The notes beneath the pieces were generated by a model. That model did not search any database. It had not been told where the DNA came from and was given only the letters and a program-made list of their open reading frames with translations. The position numbers were made by a program, and so were the translations under genes. 64,000 nucleotides of DNA from the NCBI RefSeq assembly GCF_000152745.1, contig NZ_CH672428.1, forward strand, positions 802,916-866,915. The letters are read 5' to 3'. Position 1 is the first letter of the stretch. Every line of letters starts with the position of its first letter. This DNA is from Oceanicaulis sp. HTCC2633 (GTDB lineage: Bacteria > Pseudomonadota > Alphaproteobacteria > Caulobacterales > Maricaulaceae). Positions 53,025 to 63,373 of this stretch are shown here, piece after piece.

Positions 53025-55823
53025 CTAGTTCTCGTCTTCCGGCGCGTCCGGAGTGTTCGGGGCGTCGCCCGCTTCACCGCCGTCCTCTTCCGCGCTGGCG
53101 TCATCCTCGCTCTCGGCGATGCGGACAACAGACACGACTTTTTCGCCTTCCGCCAGACGGATCAGACGCACGCCCTTGGTGGCGCGCGCCGCGATGCGCA
53201 CCGTGTCCACCGGGAAGCGGATCAGCTGACCGCCATCGGTGACGGCCATCACCGTGTCGCCATCAATGACCGGGAAGCAGGCCGCGAGTTCCTTGACCTT
53301 GCTCATATCGTGCGCGGCCACGCCCTGATTGCCCCGTCCCATGACGCGGTAGTCATAGGCGCTCGAACGCTTGCCGAGGCCGTCCTGGGCCACGGTCAGC
53401 ACGAACTCTTCCGCAGCGCCCAGCTCGGCGATGCGTTCAGGGCTCAACGCCACGTCTGCGCCGGCTTCGCCGTCTTCAGGCGCGCTGACGACAGCATCGT
53501 CCTCTTCAAGCCCGGCGGCCCGCCGCATGGCGTTAGCGTGTCTCATGTAGGCGCGCGCCTCGTCGGTGGTGACGTCGATATGGTTCAGGATCGCCATGGA
53601 GATCAGACGATCGTTTTCTTTCAGGCGGATGCCGCGCACGCCGGTGGAGTTGCGCGATGCGAAGACGCGCACATCGCCCACCGGGAAGCGGATCGCCCGC
53701 CCCCCGGCCGAGACCAGCAGCACGTCCTGATCCTCATTGCACAGCCGCACGTCGAGGATTTTCGAGCCCTCTTCGTCCAGCTTCATGGCGATCTTGCCGT
53801 TGCGGTTCACCTGCACGAAGTCGGACAGCTTGTTGCGACGCACCGTGCCCGCCGTGGTGGCGAACATGACATCGTACTGATCCCAGCTCTCCTCATCCTC
53901 GGGCAGCGCCATCACCGAGGTGATCCAGGCGCCGTCATTGAGGCTGGGCAGAAGGTTCGTGAGATACTTGCCCTTGGTGTTGGGCGCGCCCAGCGGCAGG
54001 CGCCAGGTCTTGGTCTTGTAGACCATGCCGTCCGAGCTGAAGAACAGGAGCGGCGCATGGGTCGAGGCCACGAACAGCGTCGCCACGAAATCCTCGTCCT
54101 TCATCGCCATGCCCGCACGGCCCTTGCCGCCGCGGTTCTGGGCGCGATAGGTCGAGAGCGCGGTGCGCTTCACATAGCCGCCATGGGTCAGGGTGACGAC
54201 CATGTCCTCCCGCGGGATCAGGTCTTCATCCTCGATCCCCAGATCACCCTCGATGATAGCCGAGCGCCGCTCGACGCCGAAGCTGGCCTTGGAGTCCAGA
54301 AGCTCGTTGCGGATGATGTCGCGGATGCGGGTCGGGCTGCGCAGGATGTCCAGTAGGTCGGCGATGGTTTCGGCCAGCTTGTTGGCCTCATCGCCGATCT
54401 CGTCGCGGCCCAGCGCCGTCAGGCGGTGCAGACGCAGATCGAGGATGGCTTTCGCCTGCTCTTCGGTGAGGCGGATCTCGCCGTCCCTGATCTGCGAACG
54501 CGGGTCGGCGACCAGCTCCACCAGCGGCGCCACATCCTTGGCCGGCCAGGCCTTGTCGCGCAATTGCTGACGCGCGGTCTGCGGATCGGGCGCGCGGCGG
54601 ATCAGGGCGATGATCTCGTCGATATTGGCCACGGCCACCGCCAGGCCGATCAAGACGTGGGCGCGGTCGCGCGCCTTGCGCAGATCGAACTTGGTGCGGC
54701 GGACCACCACCTCCTTGCGGTGATGGATGAAGGTCTCAAGAAAGACCCGCAGGCCCGCCTGTTGCGGGCGACCGCCGATCAGCGCCAGCATGTTGACGCC
54801 GAACGAGGTCTGCAGCGGGCTCCAGCGATAGAGCTGGTTCAGGATCACCTCGGCGTTGGCGTCCTTTTTCAGCTCGATCACCACGCGCACGCCCGAGCGG
54901 TCGGATTCATCGCGCAGATCGGAGATGCCCTCGATACGCTTGTCGCGCACCAGCTCGGCGATCTTCTCCACCATCGTGGCCTTGTTCACCTGATAGGGAA
55001 TCTCGTGCACGATGATGGCTTCGCGTCCCTGACGGATATCCTCGATCGAGGTCTTGGCGCGCAGGATGACCGAGCCGCGGCCTTCCAGGAGCGCCTTGCG
55101 GGCGCCCGACCGGCCGATGATCTCGCCGCCCGTGGGGAAGTCCGGCGCTGGCACGAATTCCAGAAGCTCGGTGTCGGTGATGTCGGGCTGATCGAGCAGC
55201 GCCACGGTCGCGTCCACCACCTCGTTGAGGTTATGGGGCGGGATGTTGGTGGCCATACCCACCGCGATGCCCCCGGCGCCGTTGACCAGCAGGTTCGGAT
55301 AGCGCGCGGGCAGCACGACCGGCTCCTGCTTGGAGCCGTCATAGTTGTCCCGGAACTCGACCGTATCCTTGTCGATATCGGCCAGCAGCGCTTCAGCCGG
55401 GTGGTCCATGCGGATTTCGGTGTAACGCATGGCCGCGGGCGGATCGCCGTCCATGGAGCCGAAATTGCCCTGGCCGTCCATCAGGGGCAGGCCCATGGAG
55501 AAGGGCTGCGCCATCCGCGCCAGGGCGTCATAGATCGCACTGTCGCCGTGCGGGTGATAGCGGCCCATCACGTCGCCGACCACGTTGGCGGACTTCTTGT
55601 ACGCCTTGTCCTTGCTGTAGCCGCCCTCATGCATGGCCCACAGGATGCGGCGGTGCACCGGCTTCAGGCCGTCGCGCGCATCGGGAATGGCGCGGCTCAC
55701 GATCACGCTCATCGCGTAATCGAGATAGCTGCGCTTCATCTCGTCTTCGATGGCCACCATCGGGCCGCTCGGCGCGGCGGGAAGGTCTTCATCCATGGGC
55801 GTTTCAGGGGGCAAATCGCTCAA
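53025..55823 (-). CDS. gyrA: DNA gyrase subunit A
   Basis: 932 aa; breakage-reunion subunit of the supercoiling type II topoisomerase. N-terminal winged-helix and tower carry [17 protein letters not shown] (quinolone positions Ser and Asp are both wild-type) and catalytic Tyr near residue 134 in MRYTEIRM. The wrapping domain begins after ~530; the GyrA box reads QNRGGKG (about residue 561), with Asn for the usual Arg. A long acidic, Ala-rich insertion ([27 protein letters not shown]) and an acidic C-terminal tail are present. First gene of the coaD/cyclophilin run. Confidence 0.98.
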   Translation of the reverse strand: MSDLPPETPMDEDLPAAPSGPMVAIEDEMKRSYLDYAMSVIVSRAIPDARDGLKPVHRRILWAMHEGGYSKDKAYKKSANVVGDVMGRYHPHGDSAIYDALARMAQPFSMGLPLMDGQGNFGSMDGDPPAAMRYTEIRMDHPAEALLADIDKDTVEFRDNYDGSKQEPVVLPARYPNLLVNGAGGIAVGMATNIPPHNLNEVVDATVALLDQPDITDTELLEFVPAPDFPTGGEIIGRSGARKALLEGRGSVILRAKTSIEDIRQGREAIIVHEIPYQVNKATMVEKIAELVRDKRIEGISDLRDESDRSGVRVVIELKKDANAEVILNQLYRWSPLQTSFGVNMLALIGGRPQQAGLRVFLETFIHHRKEVVVRRTKFDLRKARDRAHVLIGLAVAVANIDEIIALIRRAPDPQTARQQLRDKAWPAKDVAPLVELVADPRSQIRDGEIRLTEEQAKAILDLRLHRLTALGRDEIGDEANKLAETIADLLDILRSPTRIRDIIRNELLDSKASFGVERRSAIIEGDLGIEDEDLIPREDMVVTLTHGGYVKRTALSTYRAQNRGGKGRAGMAMKDEDFVATLFVASTHAPLLFFSSDGMVYKTKTWRLPLGAPNTKGKYLTNLLPSLNDGAWITSVMALPEDEESWDQYDVMFATTAGTVRRNKLSDFVQVNRNGKIAMKLDEEGSKILDVRLCNEDQDVLLVSAGGRAIRFPVGDVRVFASRNSTGVRGIRLKENDRLISMAILNHIDVTTDEARAYMRHANAMRRAAGLEEDDAVVSAPEDGEAGADVALSPERIAELGAAEEFVLTVAQDGLGKRSSAYDYRVMGRGNQGVAAHDMSKVKELAACFPVIDGDTVMAVTDGGQLIRFPVDTVRIAARATKGVRLIRLAEGEKVVSVVRIAESEDDASAEEDGGEAGDAPNTPDAPEDEN

Positions 55824-56123
55824 AGTCGTTTCGTCCTGGCTGGCGCGCGCCCCTCACCCTCAAGGATGCGGCGCGCGAAAAGAGACGTCGGTCGGGCGCA
55901 GGCCGGCGGACACCGCCGTGAATCACCTGCGCACGGTTAGAGGACATGTCTAGCAAGGCTGGGAACGGGCGGCAAACGCGGGTGACGGCTGTGTCCACGG
56001 TTTCATGGCGGTTTCAGGTTCAGGACCGGATTGGCCGCAAAAACGCGACGGATTTCAATGTCCGGGCTCGCATCCCGCAAGATGTCCATTAGGTTATGCG
56101 TGTAGCCAAAAAGGAGACGCCTC
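55824..56123. other. 300-nt gap between divergent gyrA and sodC
   Basis: Holds the upstream region of both genes. I see no convincing reading frame (a 47-codon plus-strand frame at 55946-56089 has no ribosome site and no protein-like character), no terminator and no recognisable operator. Confidence 0.6.
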
Positions 56124-56699
56124 ATGAAACGCCCATTTCGCACCCTGGCCTGCACCGCAGCTCTGGGCGCATCCGCCTTCAGCGTCCCGGCCCTCGCCGC
56201 CGATCACCATCAGGAGAGCGCACACGCCCCCGACGAAGCGCACGCCACGCTGATCGATCGCGCGCGCAACGAGATCGGGCATGCGCGTTTCCAGCAGGGA
56301 CCAACCGGCGTGCTGATCACCATCGAACTCGACACCCCGGTTCAGTCCGCCCATGGCTGGCACGGCGTGCACCTGCACATGATCGGCGATTGCTCGAACG
56401 AGGATTTCACCAGCTCCGGCGGCCATATCAATCCGTCGAGCCATGAGCATGGTCTTCTGAATGCTGAGGGCCCGGACAATGCGGACCTGCCCAACATCTA
56501 TGTGCATGAGGACGGCGCCCTGCGCGCCCAGGTCTTCACCGACCGGGTGAGCCTGCATGGCGAGTACGACGCGCCCGCGCTTCTTGACGACAACGGCTCG
56601 GCGCTCGTCATTCACGACAATCAGGACGACCATTCCAGCCAGCCCATTGGCGGCGCCGGCGCCCGCCATGTGTGCGGCGTCATCGAGGCGTCCCGCTAA
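56124..56699 (+). CDS. sodC: Periplasmic Cu/Zn superoxide dismutase family protein
   Basis: 191 aa with a signal peptide (...FSVPALAA). Copper ligands are in HGVHLHMIGDC; the disulfide Cys pairs with the Cys of ARHVCGVIE; zinc-loop His/Asp lie in GGHINPSSHEHG...NADLPNIYVHEDG. The ATG has AAGGAG upstream. The central loop (ALVIHDNQDDHSSQPIGGAGARHVCGVI) contains the fourth copper His. Converts superoxide to O2 and H2O2 in the periplasm. The N-terminus after the signal has a His/Glu-rich start (DHHQESAHAPDEAH) that could bind metals. Its stop overlaps the kelch start as TAATG. Confidence 0.93.
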   Translation: MKRPFRTLACTAALGASAFSVPALAADHHQESAHAPDEAHATLIDRARNEIGHARFQQGPTGVLITIELDTPVQSAHGWHGVHLHMIGDCSNEDFTSSGGHINPSSHEHGLLNAEGPDNADLPNIYVHEDGALRAQVFTDRVSLHGEYDAPALLDDNGSALVIHDNQDDHSSQPIGGAGARHVCGVIEASR

Positions 56700-57739
56700 T
56701 GCTGTCGCGGCGGGAAACGCTTGCAGGGATCGGCGCCGCCGGACTGGCGCTGAACCTTGGCGGACGCGCAGGGGCGCAAACCGCGCCCGAGCCGCAATGG
56801 AATGCCGGCCCGGACCTGCCCATGCGCGTTCAGGAAATCTATCCCGCCGTGCTGGACGAGGTGATCTATGTGGCGGGCGGGCTGAGCCCCAATGCCGGCC
56901 GGGGACGCATCGGGGTATCCGATCGCGTCTTCTCGCTGGCGCCGGATGCGACAAGCTGGCGCGAACGTCCGCGCCTGCCTGTTCCGCTGCATCACCCCAA
57001 TCTCGTCGGCCTGGAAGGACTGGTCTACGCCGTGGGCGGCTTCACCGCCCAGACCGGCGGCCTGTGGGCGATGAGCGAGGGCGTGCGCGTCTTCGACCCT
57101 CAGCGCAATCGCTGGCGCAATGGCCCGGCCATGCCCCAGCCCTATGCTGAAACGGTCGCCGTTGCGATGAACGGCAGACTGCATGTGGTCACCGGACGGC
57201 GTCCGGCCGGCCTCTCCAACAAGGCCTGGTCAGACCACGCGGACACCAACGCCCATATCGTGCTCGACCCCGCCGCCCAGATCTGGACCACGGCCGCCCC
57301 GGCGCCCACGGCGCGCAATTCCGCGGCGGGCGCTGAACTGAACGGCCGCCTGCACGTGGTGGGCGGTCGCACCGTGTCGGGCGGCAATACGCCGGTGCAC
57401 GAGGCCTACGACCCCGCAAGCGACAGCTGGGAAATGCGTGCGCCCCTGCCCGAACCCGAGGCGGGTCCGCGCGGCGCCGGCGGGTTGGCCTGCGCCAGCG
57501 TGGAAGGCGCGCTCTATGTGTTCGGAGGAGAGTGGTTCGACAACTCCGGCGGCGGCGTCTACGCCCAGGTCTGGCGCTATGATCCCCAGTCAGACAGCTG
57601 GACCGGCATGGGACGCATGCCGACGCCGCGACATGGTCTCGGCGCCGTGGCCGTGCGCAATGCGATCGCCACGATCGCCGGCGCCGCCCAGCCCAGCGGC
57701 GTCGAGACCACCGCCAAGCTCGACTGGTTCACCCCCTGA
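56699..57739 (+). CDS. Exported kelch-repeat beta-propeller protein
   Basis: 346 aa from the ATG at 56699, sharing a base with the sodC stop. The N-terminus has a twin-arginine-like signal (LSRRETLAGIGAAGLALNLGGRAGA). Five or six kelch repeats follow, each with a VxxxG(G) strand and an aromatic repeat: DEVIYVAGGLSPNAG, GLVYAVGGFTAQ, GRLHVVTGRRP, GRLHVVGGRTVSGGNTPVHEAYDPASDSWEMRAPLP, GALYVFGGEWFDNSGGG, and VWRYDPQSDSWTGMGRMP. Role unknown; co-translation with sodC suggests a linked role, perhaps metal or oxidant handling. Confidence 0.88.
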   Translation: MLSRRETLAGIGAAGLALNLGGRAGAQTAPEPQWNAGPDLPMRVQEIYPAVLDEVIYVAGGLSPNAGRGRIGVSDRVFSLAPDATSWRERPRLPVPLHHPNLVGLEGLVYAVGGFTAQTGGLWAMSEGVRVFDPQRNRWRNGPAMPQPYAETVAVAMNGRLHVVTGRRPAGLSNKAWSDHADTNAHIVLDPAAQIWTTAAPAPTARNSAAGAELNGRLHVVGGRTVSGGNTPVHEAYDPASDSWEMRAPLPEPEAGPRGAGGLACASVEGALYVFGGEWFDNSGGGVYAQVWRYDPQSDSWTGMGRMPTPRHGLGAVAVRNAIATIAGAAQPSGVETTAKLDWFTP

Positions 57740-57762
57740 GACGAGCCTTGAGCGAGCCATGC

Positions 57763-57795
57763 AAAAAGCCCGGCGCGACGCGCCGGGCTTTTCGG
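57763..57795. terminator. Bidirectional terminator between the kelch gene and ssb
   Basis: AAAAGCCCGGCG (57764-57775) is the inverted repeat of CGCCGGGCTTTT (57781-57792), 12-bp stem and 5-nt loop; A-run on the left and T-run on the right let it act in both directions. Confidence 0.88.
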
Positions 57796-57815
57796 TTTCA
57801 TCGACAGGACAAATC

Positions 57816-58331
57816 CTAGAACGGAATGTCGTCATCCAGCGTGTCGGAGGTGAAGTCCTCACGCGGGGCGTTCTGGCGCTGTCCGCCGCCGCCCTGACCG
57901 CCGCCATAACCGCCGCCGGACCGGTCATCCATCTGGTTGTTGTTGTAGCCGCCGCCCATGCGGTCGCCGCCGCCGTCGCCGCGACCGTCCAGCATGGTCA
58001 GCTCGCCGCGATAGCGCTGCAGCACCACTTCGGTGGTGTATTTGTCATTGCCGTCGCGATCCTGCCATTTGCGGGTCTGAAGCTGGCCCTCGATATAAAC
58101 CTTGGAGCCCTTCTTGAGATAGTTCTCGGCGACCTTGGCGAGGTTGTCGTTGAAGATGACGACATTGTGCCATTCGGTCTTCTCGCGGCGCTCGCCCGTG
58201 GCCTTGTCGCGCCAGTTCTCCGAGGTGGCGATGCGCAGATTGACGACCGGATCGCCATTGTTCAGCCGGCGCACTTCCGGGTCCGCACCCAGATTGCCCA
58301 CCAGGATCACCTTGTTCACACTGCCCGCCAT
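57816..58331 (-). CDS. ssb: Single-stranded DNA-binding protein
   Basis: 171 aa. OB fold: [101 protein letters not shown] long Gly/Asn/Gln-rich linker follows and the conserved acidic tip DDDIPF ends it, the docking peptide for partner proteins. Divergent from uvrA, with a shared SOS box between. Confidence 0.97.
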   Translation of the reverse strand: MAGSVNKVILVGNLGADPEVRRLNNGDPVVNLRIATSENWRDKATGERREKTEWHNVVIFNDNLAKVAENYLKKGSKVYIEGQLQTRKWQDRDGNDKYTTEVVLQRYRGELTMLDGRGDGGGDRMGGGYNNNQMDDRSGGGYGGGQGGGGQRQNAPREDFTSDTLDDDIPF

Positions 58332-58365
58332 GCCGCGTCTCCCGCTTGTCTTTCGCGTCGTATTT

Positions 58366-58380
58366 GTTCACATTCCGTTC
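58366..58380. promoter_or_regulatory. LexA (SOS) box, GTTC-N7-GTTC, between ssb and uvrA
   Basis: Sequence GTTC ACATTCC GTTC at 58366-58380 is an exact match to the alphaproteobacterial LexA site. It is 35 nt from the ssb start and 173 nt from the uvrA start. Both genes are classic SOS members in this class. Confidence 0.85.
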
Positions 58381-58552
58381 CGCGCGTCAATTGAAGCGCG
58401 AGTCGGAAGTTAACGAAGCCCATCCGGGGCTCCGAGTCCATCACCGGGCGCCGCTGTCGGCGCCTGAACGGTGGATAGCGGGCCGGGAGAGTCCTAAGTA
58501 ACGCCCGATACGCCGGCCCGGCAGACCGCCAGTGAAGGATTTTGCGTCATCC

Positions 58553-61435
58553 ATGTCTGACAAGCTCAAAACCATTTCCGTGCGCGGCGCGCGCGAGCAC
58601 AATCTCAAGGGCGTGTCGGTGGATCTGCCGCGCGACGAGCTGATCGTGTTCACGGGCCTGTCGGGATCGGGCAAGTCCTCGCTCGCCTTTGACACCATCT
58701 ACGCCGAGGGCCAGCGCCGCTATGTGGAGAGCCTGTCGGCCTATGCGCGCCAGTTCCTGGAGCTGATGAGCAAGCCCGATGTGGATTCCATCGAAGGGCT
58801 GTCCCCCGCCATCTCCATCGAGCAGAAGACCACCTCGAAGAACCCGCGCTCGACCGTGGGCACGGTCACCGAGATCTATGACTATATGCGCCTTCTTTGG
58901 GCGCGGGTGGGCGTGCCCTATTCCCCCGCCACCGGCGAGCCGATCTCGGCCCAGACCGTGTCCCAGATGGTGGACCGCATCACGGCTCTGGGCGACGGCG
59001 CCCGGCTTTACCTGCTGGCCCCCATCGTGCGCGGCCGGAAGGGCGAATACCGCAAGGAGTTCGCCGAGCTGCTGAAGCAGGGCTTCCAGCGCGTGAAGGT
59101 GGATGGCGAGTTCTACGCCCTTGAAGAGGCGCCCGAGCTCGACAAGAAGTTCAAGCACGATATCGACGTGGTGGTGGACCGGGTGGTCACCAAGGAGGGG
59201 CTCGAACAGCGCCTCGCCGACAGTCTCGAGACCGCGCTGCGGCTCGCCGACGGCATCGCCATGGCCGAGTTCGCCTCTGACCATGGCGAACACAAGACCG
59301 GCGAGCGGATCGTGTTCTCCGAGAAATTCGCCTGTCCGGTCAGCGGCTTCACGATCGAGGAGATCGAGCCGCGCCTGTTCTCGTTCAACAATCCGTTCGG
59401 CGCCTGCCCCGCCTGTGACGGCCTCGGCCAGAGTCTTGAGTTTGACGAGGATCTGGTGGTCCCCGACCGGGACAAGTCGCTCTATGACGGCGCCATTGCG
59501 CCCTGGAGCCGCGCCACCTCCAAGCTCTACCAGCAGACCCTGCAGGCGATCGCGGACCATTACGGCGCCAGCATGTACACGCCCTGGCGTGATCTCGACA
59601 AAGCCTTCCAGAAGACCGTGCTTTACGGGACCAGGGACAAGATCAAGTTCACCTATGAGGACGGGCTGCGCCAGTTCACCACGTCCAAGGCGTTTGAAGG
59701 GGTGATGCCCAATCTGCAGCGCCGCTGGCGGGAGACGGATTCAAGCTGGGTGCGCGAGGATCTGGCGCGCTTTCAATCGAGCCAGCCTTGTGATGTCTGC
59801 GACGGCAAGCGCTTGAAGCCCGAAGCGCTGGCTGTGAAGATCGCCAAGCACGACATTTCCGAAGCGGGCGAGAAATCGATCAAGGATGCGCGCGACTGGT
59901 TCTCCTCCATCGAGGAGACGCTGTCGCCCAAGGATCAGGAGATCGCGCGCCGCATCCTGAAAGAAATCCGCGACCGCCTGAAATTCCTCGTCGATGTGGG
60001 GCTCGATTATCTCACGCTCAGCCGCGCCTCGGGCACGCTGTCGGGCGGGGAAAGCCAGCGCATTCGTCTCGCCAGCCAGATCGGCTCGGGCCTGACGGGC
60101 GTTCTGTATGTGCTCGACGAGCCGTCCATCGGCCTGCACCAGCGCGACAATACCCGTCTGCTCGATTCCCTGCGCGGACTGCGCGATCTCGGCAATACCG
60201 TCCTCGTCGTCGAACACGATGAAGAGGCCATCGAGACGGCGGACTATGTGGTCGATCTCGGTCCGGCTGCGGGCGTGCATGGCGGCGAGGTGATCGCGGC
60301 GGGCACGCCGGCAGAGATCGCCGCCAACCCTAAATCGCTGACCGGGCAGTACATGTCGGGCAAACGCATGGTGCCGGTGCCCGAACAGCGCCGCCCGGTG
60401 GACCTCAAGCGCGCCGTGACCGTGAAGGGCGCCACCGGCAACAACCTTCAGAACATTGACGCGGCCTATCCGCTGGGCGTCCTGACCTGTGTGACGGGCG
60501 TCTCGGGCGGGGGCAAATCAACGCTCACGATCGAGACGCTCTACAAGGCGGCGGCCAGGCGGCTCAACAACGCCTCCCAGGTCCCCCTGCCCCATGACAC
60601 GGTGGAAGGCCTCGATCAGGTCGACAAGATCATCGATATCGACCAGAGCCCGATCGGCCGGACGCCGCGCTCAAACCCCGCCACCTATACCGGCGCGTTT
60701 ACACCCATCCGCGAATGGTTCGCCTCCCTGCCTGAATCCCAGACGCGCGGCTACAAGCCGGGCCGCTTCTCCTTCAACGTCAAAGGCGGGCGCTGTGAGG
60801 CGTGTCAGGGCGATGGCGTGGTGAAAATCGAGATGCACTTCCTGCCCGACGTCTATGTCGAGTGCGATGTCTGCCACGGCAAACGCTTTAACCGCGAAAC
60901 GCTGGAAGTGACCTTCAAGGGCAAGTCCATCGCCGATGTGCTGGACATGACCGTCGAGGAAGCCGCCGAGTTCTTCAAGGCGGTCCCCTCCGTGCGCGAC
61001 AAGATGGAGACGCTCAAACAGGTGGGCCTGAGCTATGTGAAGGTGGGTCAGCCCGCCACCCAGCTTTCGGGCGGTGAGGCCCAGCGGGTGAAGCTGTCCA
61101 AGGAACTCGCCAAGCGCTCAACCGGCAAGACGCTCTACATCCTCGATGAGCCGACCACCGGTCTTCATTTCGAGGATGTGCGCAAGCTCCTCGAAGTGCT
61201 CCATGAGCTCGTCGATCAGGGCAATACCGTCATTGTGATCGAGCACAATCTTGATGTCATCAAGACCGCGGACTGGCTGATCGATCTGGGCCCCGAAGGC
61301 GGGTCCGGCGGCGGCGAGATTGTCGCCGAGGGCACGCCCGAAGACGTGGCCGAGGTCGAGGCGAGCTGGACCGGCCGCTATCTCAAACCGCTTCTGGAGC
61401 GGGACAAGGCGCGTCAGGCGAAGCTGGCGGGGTAG
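58553..61435 (+). CDS. uvrA: UvrABC excision nuclease subunit A
   Basis: 960 aa from ATG 58553 ([12 protein letters not shown]); GTG at 58532 is an upstream option. DNA-damage sensing ABC ATPase. First Walker A is [15 protein letters not shown] and second is [15 protein letters not shown]; signature motifs [21 protein letters not shown] and [39 protein letters not shown]. Zinc modules have CPACDGLG...CDVCDGKR and CEACQGDG...CDVCHGKR. Family length is ~940. Convergent with the CPBP gene (6-nt gap). Confidence 0.98.
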   Translation: MSDKLKTISVRGAREHNLKGVSVDLPRDELIVFTGLSGSGKSSLAFDTIYAEGQRRYVESLSAYARQFLELMSKPDVDSIEGLSPAISIEQKTTSKNPRSTVGTVTEIYDYMRLLWARVGVPYSPATGEPISAQTVSQMVDRITALGDGARLYLLAPIVRGRKGEYRKEFAELLKQGFQRVKVDGEFYALEEAPELDKKFKHDIDVVVDRVVTKEGLEQRLADSLETALRLADGIAMAEFASDHGEHKTGERIVFSEKFACPVSGFTIEEIEPRLFSFNNPFGACPACDGLGQSLEFDEDLVVPDRDKSLYDGAIAPWSRATSKLYQQTLQAIADHYGASMYTPWRDLDKAFQKTVLYGTRDKIKFTYEDGLRQFTTSKAFEGVMPNLQRRWRETDSSWVREDLARFQSSQPCDVCDGKRLKPEALAVKIAKHDISEAGEKSIKDARDWFSSIEETLSPKDQEIARRILKEIRDRLKFLVDVGLDYLTLSRASGTLSGGESQRIRLASQIGSGLTGVLYVLDEPSIGLHQRDNTRLLDSLRGLRDLGNTVLVVEHDEEAIETADYVVDLGPAAGVHGGEVIAAGTPAEIAANPKSLTGQYMSGKRMVPVPEQRRPVDLKRAVTVKGATGNNLQNIDAAYPLGVLTCVTGVSGGGKSTLTIETLYKAAARRLNNASQVPLPHDTVEGLDQVDKIIDIDQSPIGRTPRSNPATYTGAFTPIREWFASLPESQTRGYKPGRFSFNVKGGRCEACQGDGVVKIEMHFLPDVYVECDVCHGKRFNRETLEVTFKGKSIADVLDMTVEEAAEFFKAVPSVRDKMETLKQVGLSYVKVGQPATQLSGGEAQRVKLSKELAKRSTGKTLYILDEPTTGLHFEDVRKLLEVLHELVDQGNTVIVIEHNLDVIKTADWLIDLGPEGGSGGGEIVAEGTPEDVAEVEASWTGRYLKPLLERDKARQAKLAG

Positions 61436-61441
61436 GTTCCG

Positions 61442-62419
61442 CTACCCCTTCCGCCCCCGGATGATCAGGCCGATCAGCATGATCGCGCTCAGCCCGCCCA
61501 TGGCGATGAGCTGGGCGTAGGTTTCCGGACCAATTGTGACGCTTTCAACGCCCGCCATGCCGGTGGCCGAGCTGAACACCTGCGCCACGGCGGTGTGGAT
61601 GGTCTGTTCGGGGTCGGAAGCCATGAGGGCGAAGGTCGGCGCGATGACCGCGACGGCGTTGAAGGCGCCATGAGCGGCGGCGGCCTCGATCATCGAGCGG
61701 CGCCACAGCGCGGTTAGCGCGAAGACGAGCCCGGTCAGGCCGATGCCCGACAGCGCGAGCACGCCATACATCAGCCCGGAAATGAAGACATGCAGGTGCA
61801 ACAGGGCGAAGGCGAAGCTCGCTGTGAACACGCCGAGAACCTTGCCCCAGCGCGCCGTCAGCGCGCTCATCAGCCAGCCGCGAAAGACCAGCTCTTCAAC
61901 CCCGCCCTGGATGAGAAATCCGATGAACAGCCCCGCATAGGCGATCAGCGCCGCCTGACCGAGCGCGCGCGCCGGATCCAGCTCTCCCAGTGCGTCGTTC
62001 GCCGGCGCGGCGCCGAGATTGAGCAGTGTGGCGGCGACGGAAACGAGCACCACCAGCACCATTCCGAGCGGCAGCCCCAACAGGTACCGCCCCAGAAAGC
62101 CTCGCCCCTCGATCCCGATGGTGGAGAAGGGCCGCTTCTCGAACAGCTTCACCCAGACCAGCGTCATGACCACCCAGGTGATGAACTGCAGCAGCATCAG
62201 GGGGAGCAGGATGGTGAGCGTGTTCTCGCTCAACGCGGACTGCGCCGCCATGGGATCGGTGGCGCCGGAGGAGACCGTCAGAACGAGGGTGTAGATCACC
62301 GTCCCGATCACCACGGGCACGGAGGAGACGAGATAGCCCGCCACCATCAATCCAAGGGCGCCCCACCCCCAGGTGCGTCGGGCGGTTTCGGGCCAGGGCG
62401 CATACAGGGCTTGGGTCAT
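61442..62419 (-). CDS. CPBP-family intramembrane protease
   Basis: 325 aa with about eight membrane helices. The CPBP (CaaX protease and bacteriocin-processing) motifs are complete: EELVFRG (glutamate pair and Arg), FALLHLHVF (His) and AAAHGAFNAVAV (HxxxN). A helix SSVPVVIGTVIYTLVLTVS and others precede it. Members cleave or modify membrane peptides. Only 1 nt separates it from the upstream membrane gene, so it belongs to the minus-strand run at the right edge. Confidence 0.9.
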   Translation of the reverse strand: MTQALYAPWPETARRTWGWGALGLMVAGYLVSSVPVVIGTVIYTLVLTVSSGATDPMAAQSALSENTLTILLPLMLLQFITWVVMTLVWVKLFEKRPFSTIGIEGRGFLGRYLLGLPLGMVLVVLVSVAATLLNLGAAPANDALGELDPARALGQAALIAYAGLFIGFLIQGGVEELVFRGWLMSALTARWGKVLGVFTASFAFALLHLHVFISGLMYGVLALSGIGLTGLVFALTALWRRSMIEAAAAHGAFNAVAVIAPTFALMASDPEQTIHTAVAQVFSSATGMAGVESVTIGPETYAQLIAMGGLSAIMLIGLIIRGRKG

Positions 62420-62420
62420 C

Positions 62421-63371
62421 TCAATCAGCCTTTTCAGAGGGAGCCGGCATGGCCAGAGCCAGCTTGGCGCTGACGCCGCGTCCCATCAACATGATGACGC
62501 CCATGATCAGCATGACCGAGGCTGAGGTCAGCCCCATCCAGGGCAGGTCCTGATCCGTCGGCAGGGTTTCAGCATAGAGACGCATCATGATGAACGGGTC
62601 CTCTGTCCGGGTGCTGATCGTTTCCATCATGGCGAGCACTTCGTCCATGACATTCACCGTGTACACCCCGTAGACGACAGCCATCGCCAGGAGATAGACG
62701 AGGAAGAAGACCAGCCAGGCGATACAGACCCCGACCAGATGGCGCCAGGCCGTGCTGACCGCCTGCCCGATATCGAAACGGCCCGTAACCGCGTGCGCCG
62801 GCAAGGCGGTGAACAGGGCCAGCCCGGCCAGCATCAACCCGAACAGGATCAGCCCCAGCACAAGGGCGATGACGCCTATCCCGGCGGGATCCCCTCCGCT
62901 CTCCTGCACCAGCGCGACCCCGACGAGGCTGGTCGTCATCACGATCACCAGCACGATCAAGGCGGCGAAATAGACGCCGAAGATCACGATGAAGCCCAGC
63001 GTCATCCGGCCCAGATTGCCCCAGCCCGGCCACAGGGTGAATCGCCCGCTCATGAACAGCACCAGCCAGACCGCCTCCAGCCAGAGCCAGAGCGGCGCGC
63101 TGATGACCGAGAACAGGGAGCTGAGTCCCGACAGGCGCATGTTCAGCGCTAGGGCCTCGACCATGTCGCCCGCTTCCGCAAGCATCAGGCCCTCACGCGC
63201 CATGCGCCCCATGAGGCCGTACTGGACCGCCATCAGGGCCGCAAAGACGACGGCCTGAAGGACCAGCAGGAAGGCGACGGCTCCCGGCCGCGCCCGCAAG
63301 ACCGCAAAACCGAAGCCCAGCGCCCCGCCCACCGTGAATCGGTGAGCGGGCGTCGTCGCCATATCCGTCAT
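62421..63371 (-). CDS. Multi-pass membrane protein of unknown function
   Basis: 316 aa; start FTVGGALGFGFAVLRARPGAVAFLLVLQAVVFAALM suggests the protein family starting with a GYPR-like helix found in many 'hypothetical membrane' proteins. Around six helices, no enzymatic motif. It is 2 nt after the next upstream membrane gene and 1 nt before the CPBP gene, so the three form an operon. Looks like a distant paralogue of its upstream neighbour in helix lay-out. Function unknown. Confidence 0.72.
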   Translation of the reverse strand: MTDMATTPAHRFTVGGALGFGFAVLRARPGAVAFLLVLQAVVFAALMAVQYGLMGRMAREGLMLAEAGDMVEALALNMRLSGLSSLFSVISAPLWLWLEAVWLVLFMSGRFTLWPGWGNLGRMTLGFIVIFGVYFAALIVLVIVMTTSLVGVALVQESGGDPAGIGVIALVLGLILFGLMLAGLALFTALPAHAVTGRFDIGQAVSTAWRHLVGVCIAWLVFFLVYLLAMAVVYGVYTVNVMDEVLAMMETISTRTEDPFIMMRLYAETLPTDQDLPWMGLTSASVMLIMGVIMLMGRGVSAKLALAMPAPSEKAD

Positions 63372-63373
63372 GA

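Noticed and set aside
55530-55600. Quinolone-resistance change in gyrA
   Set aside because: GDSAIYD keeps the wild-type Ser and Asp.
54426-55940. 504-codon plus-strand frame over gyrA
   Set aside because: Full overlap with an unmistakable gyrA on the minus strand; no recognisable motifs.
55946-56089. 47-codon plus-strand frame before sodC
   Set aside because: No ribosome site, no biased codon use, no protein-like character.
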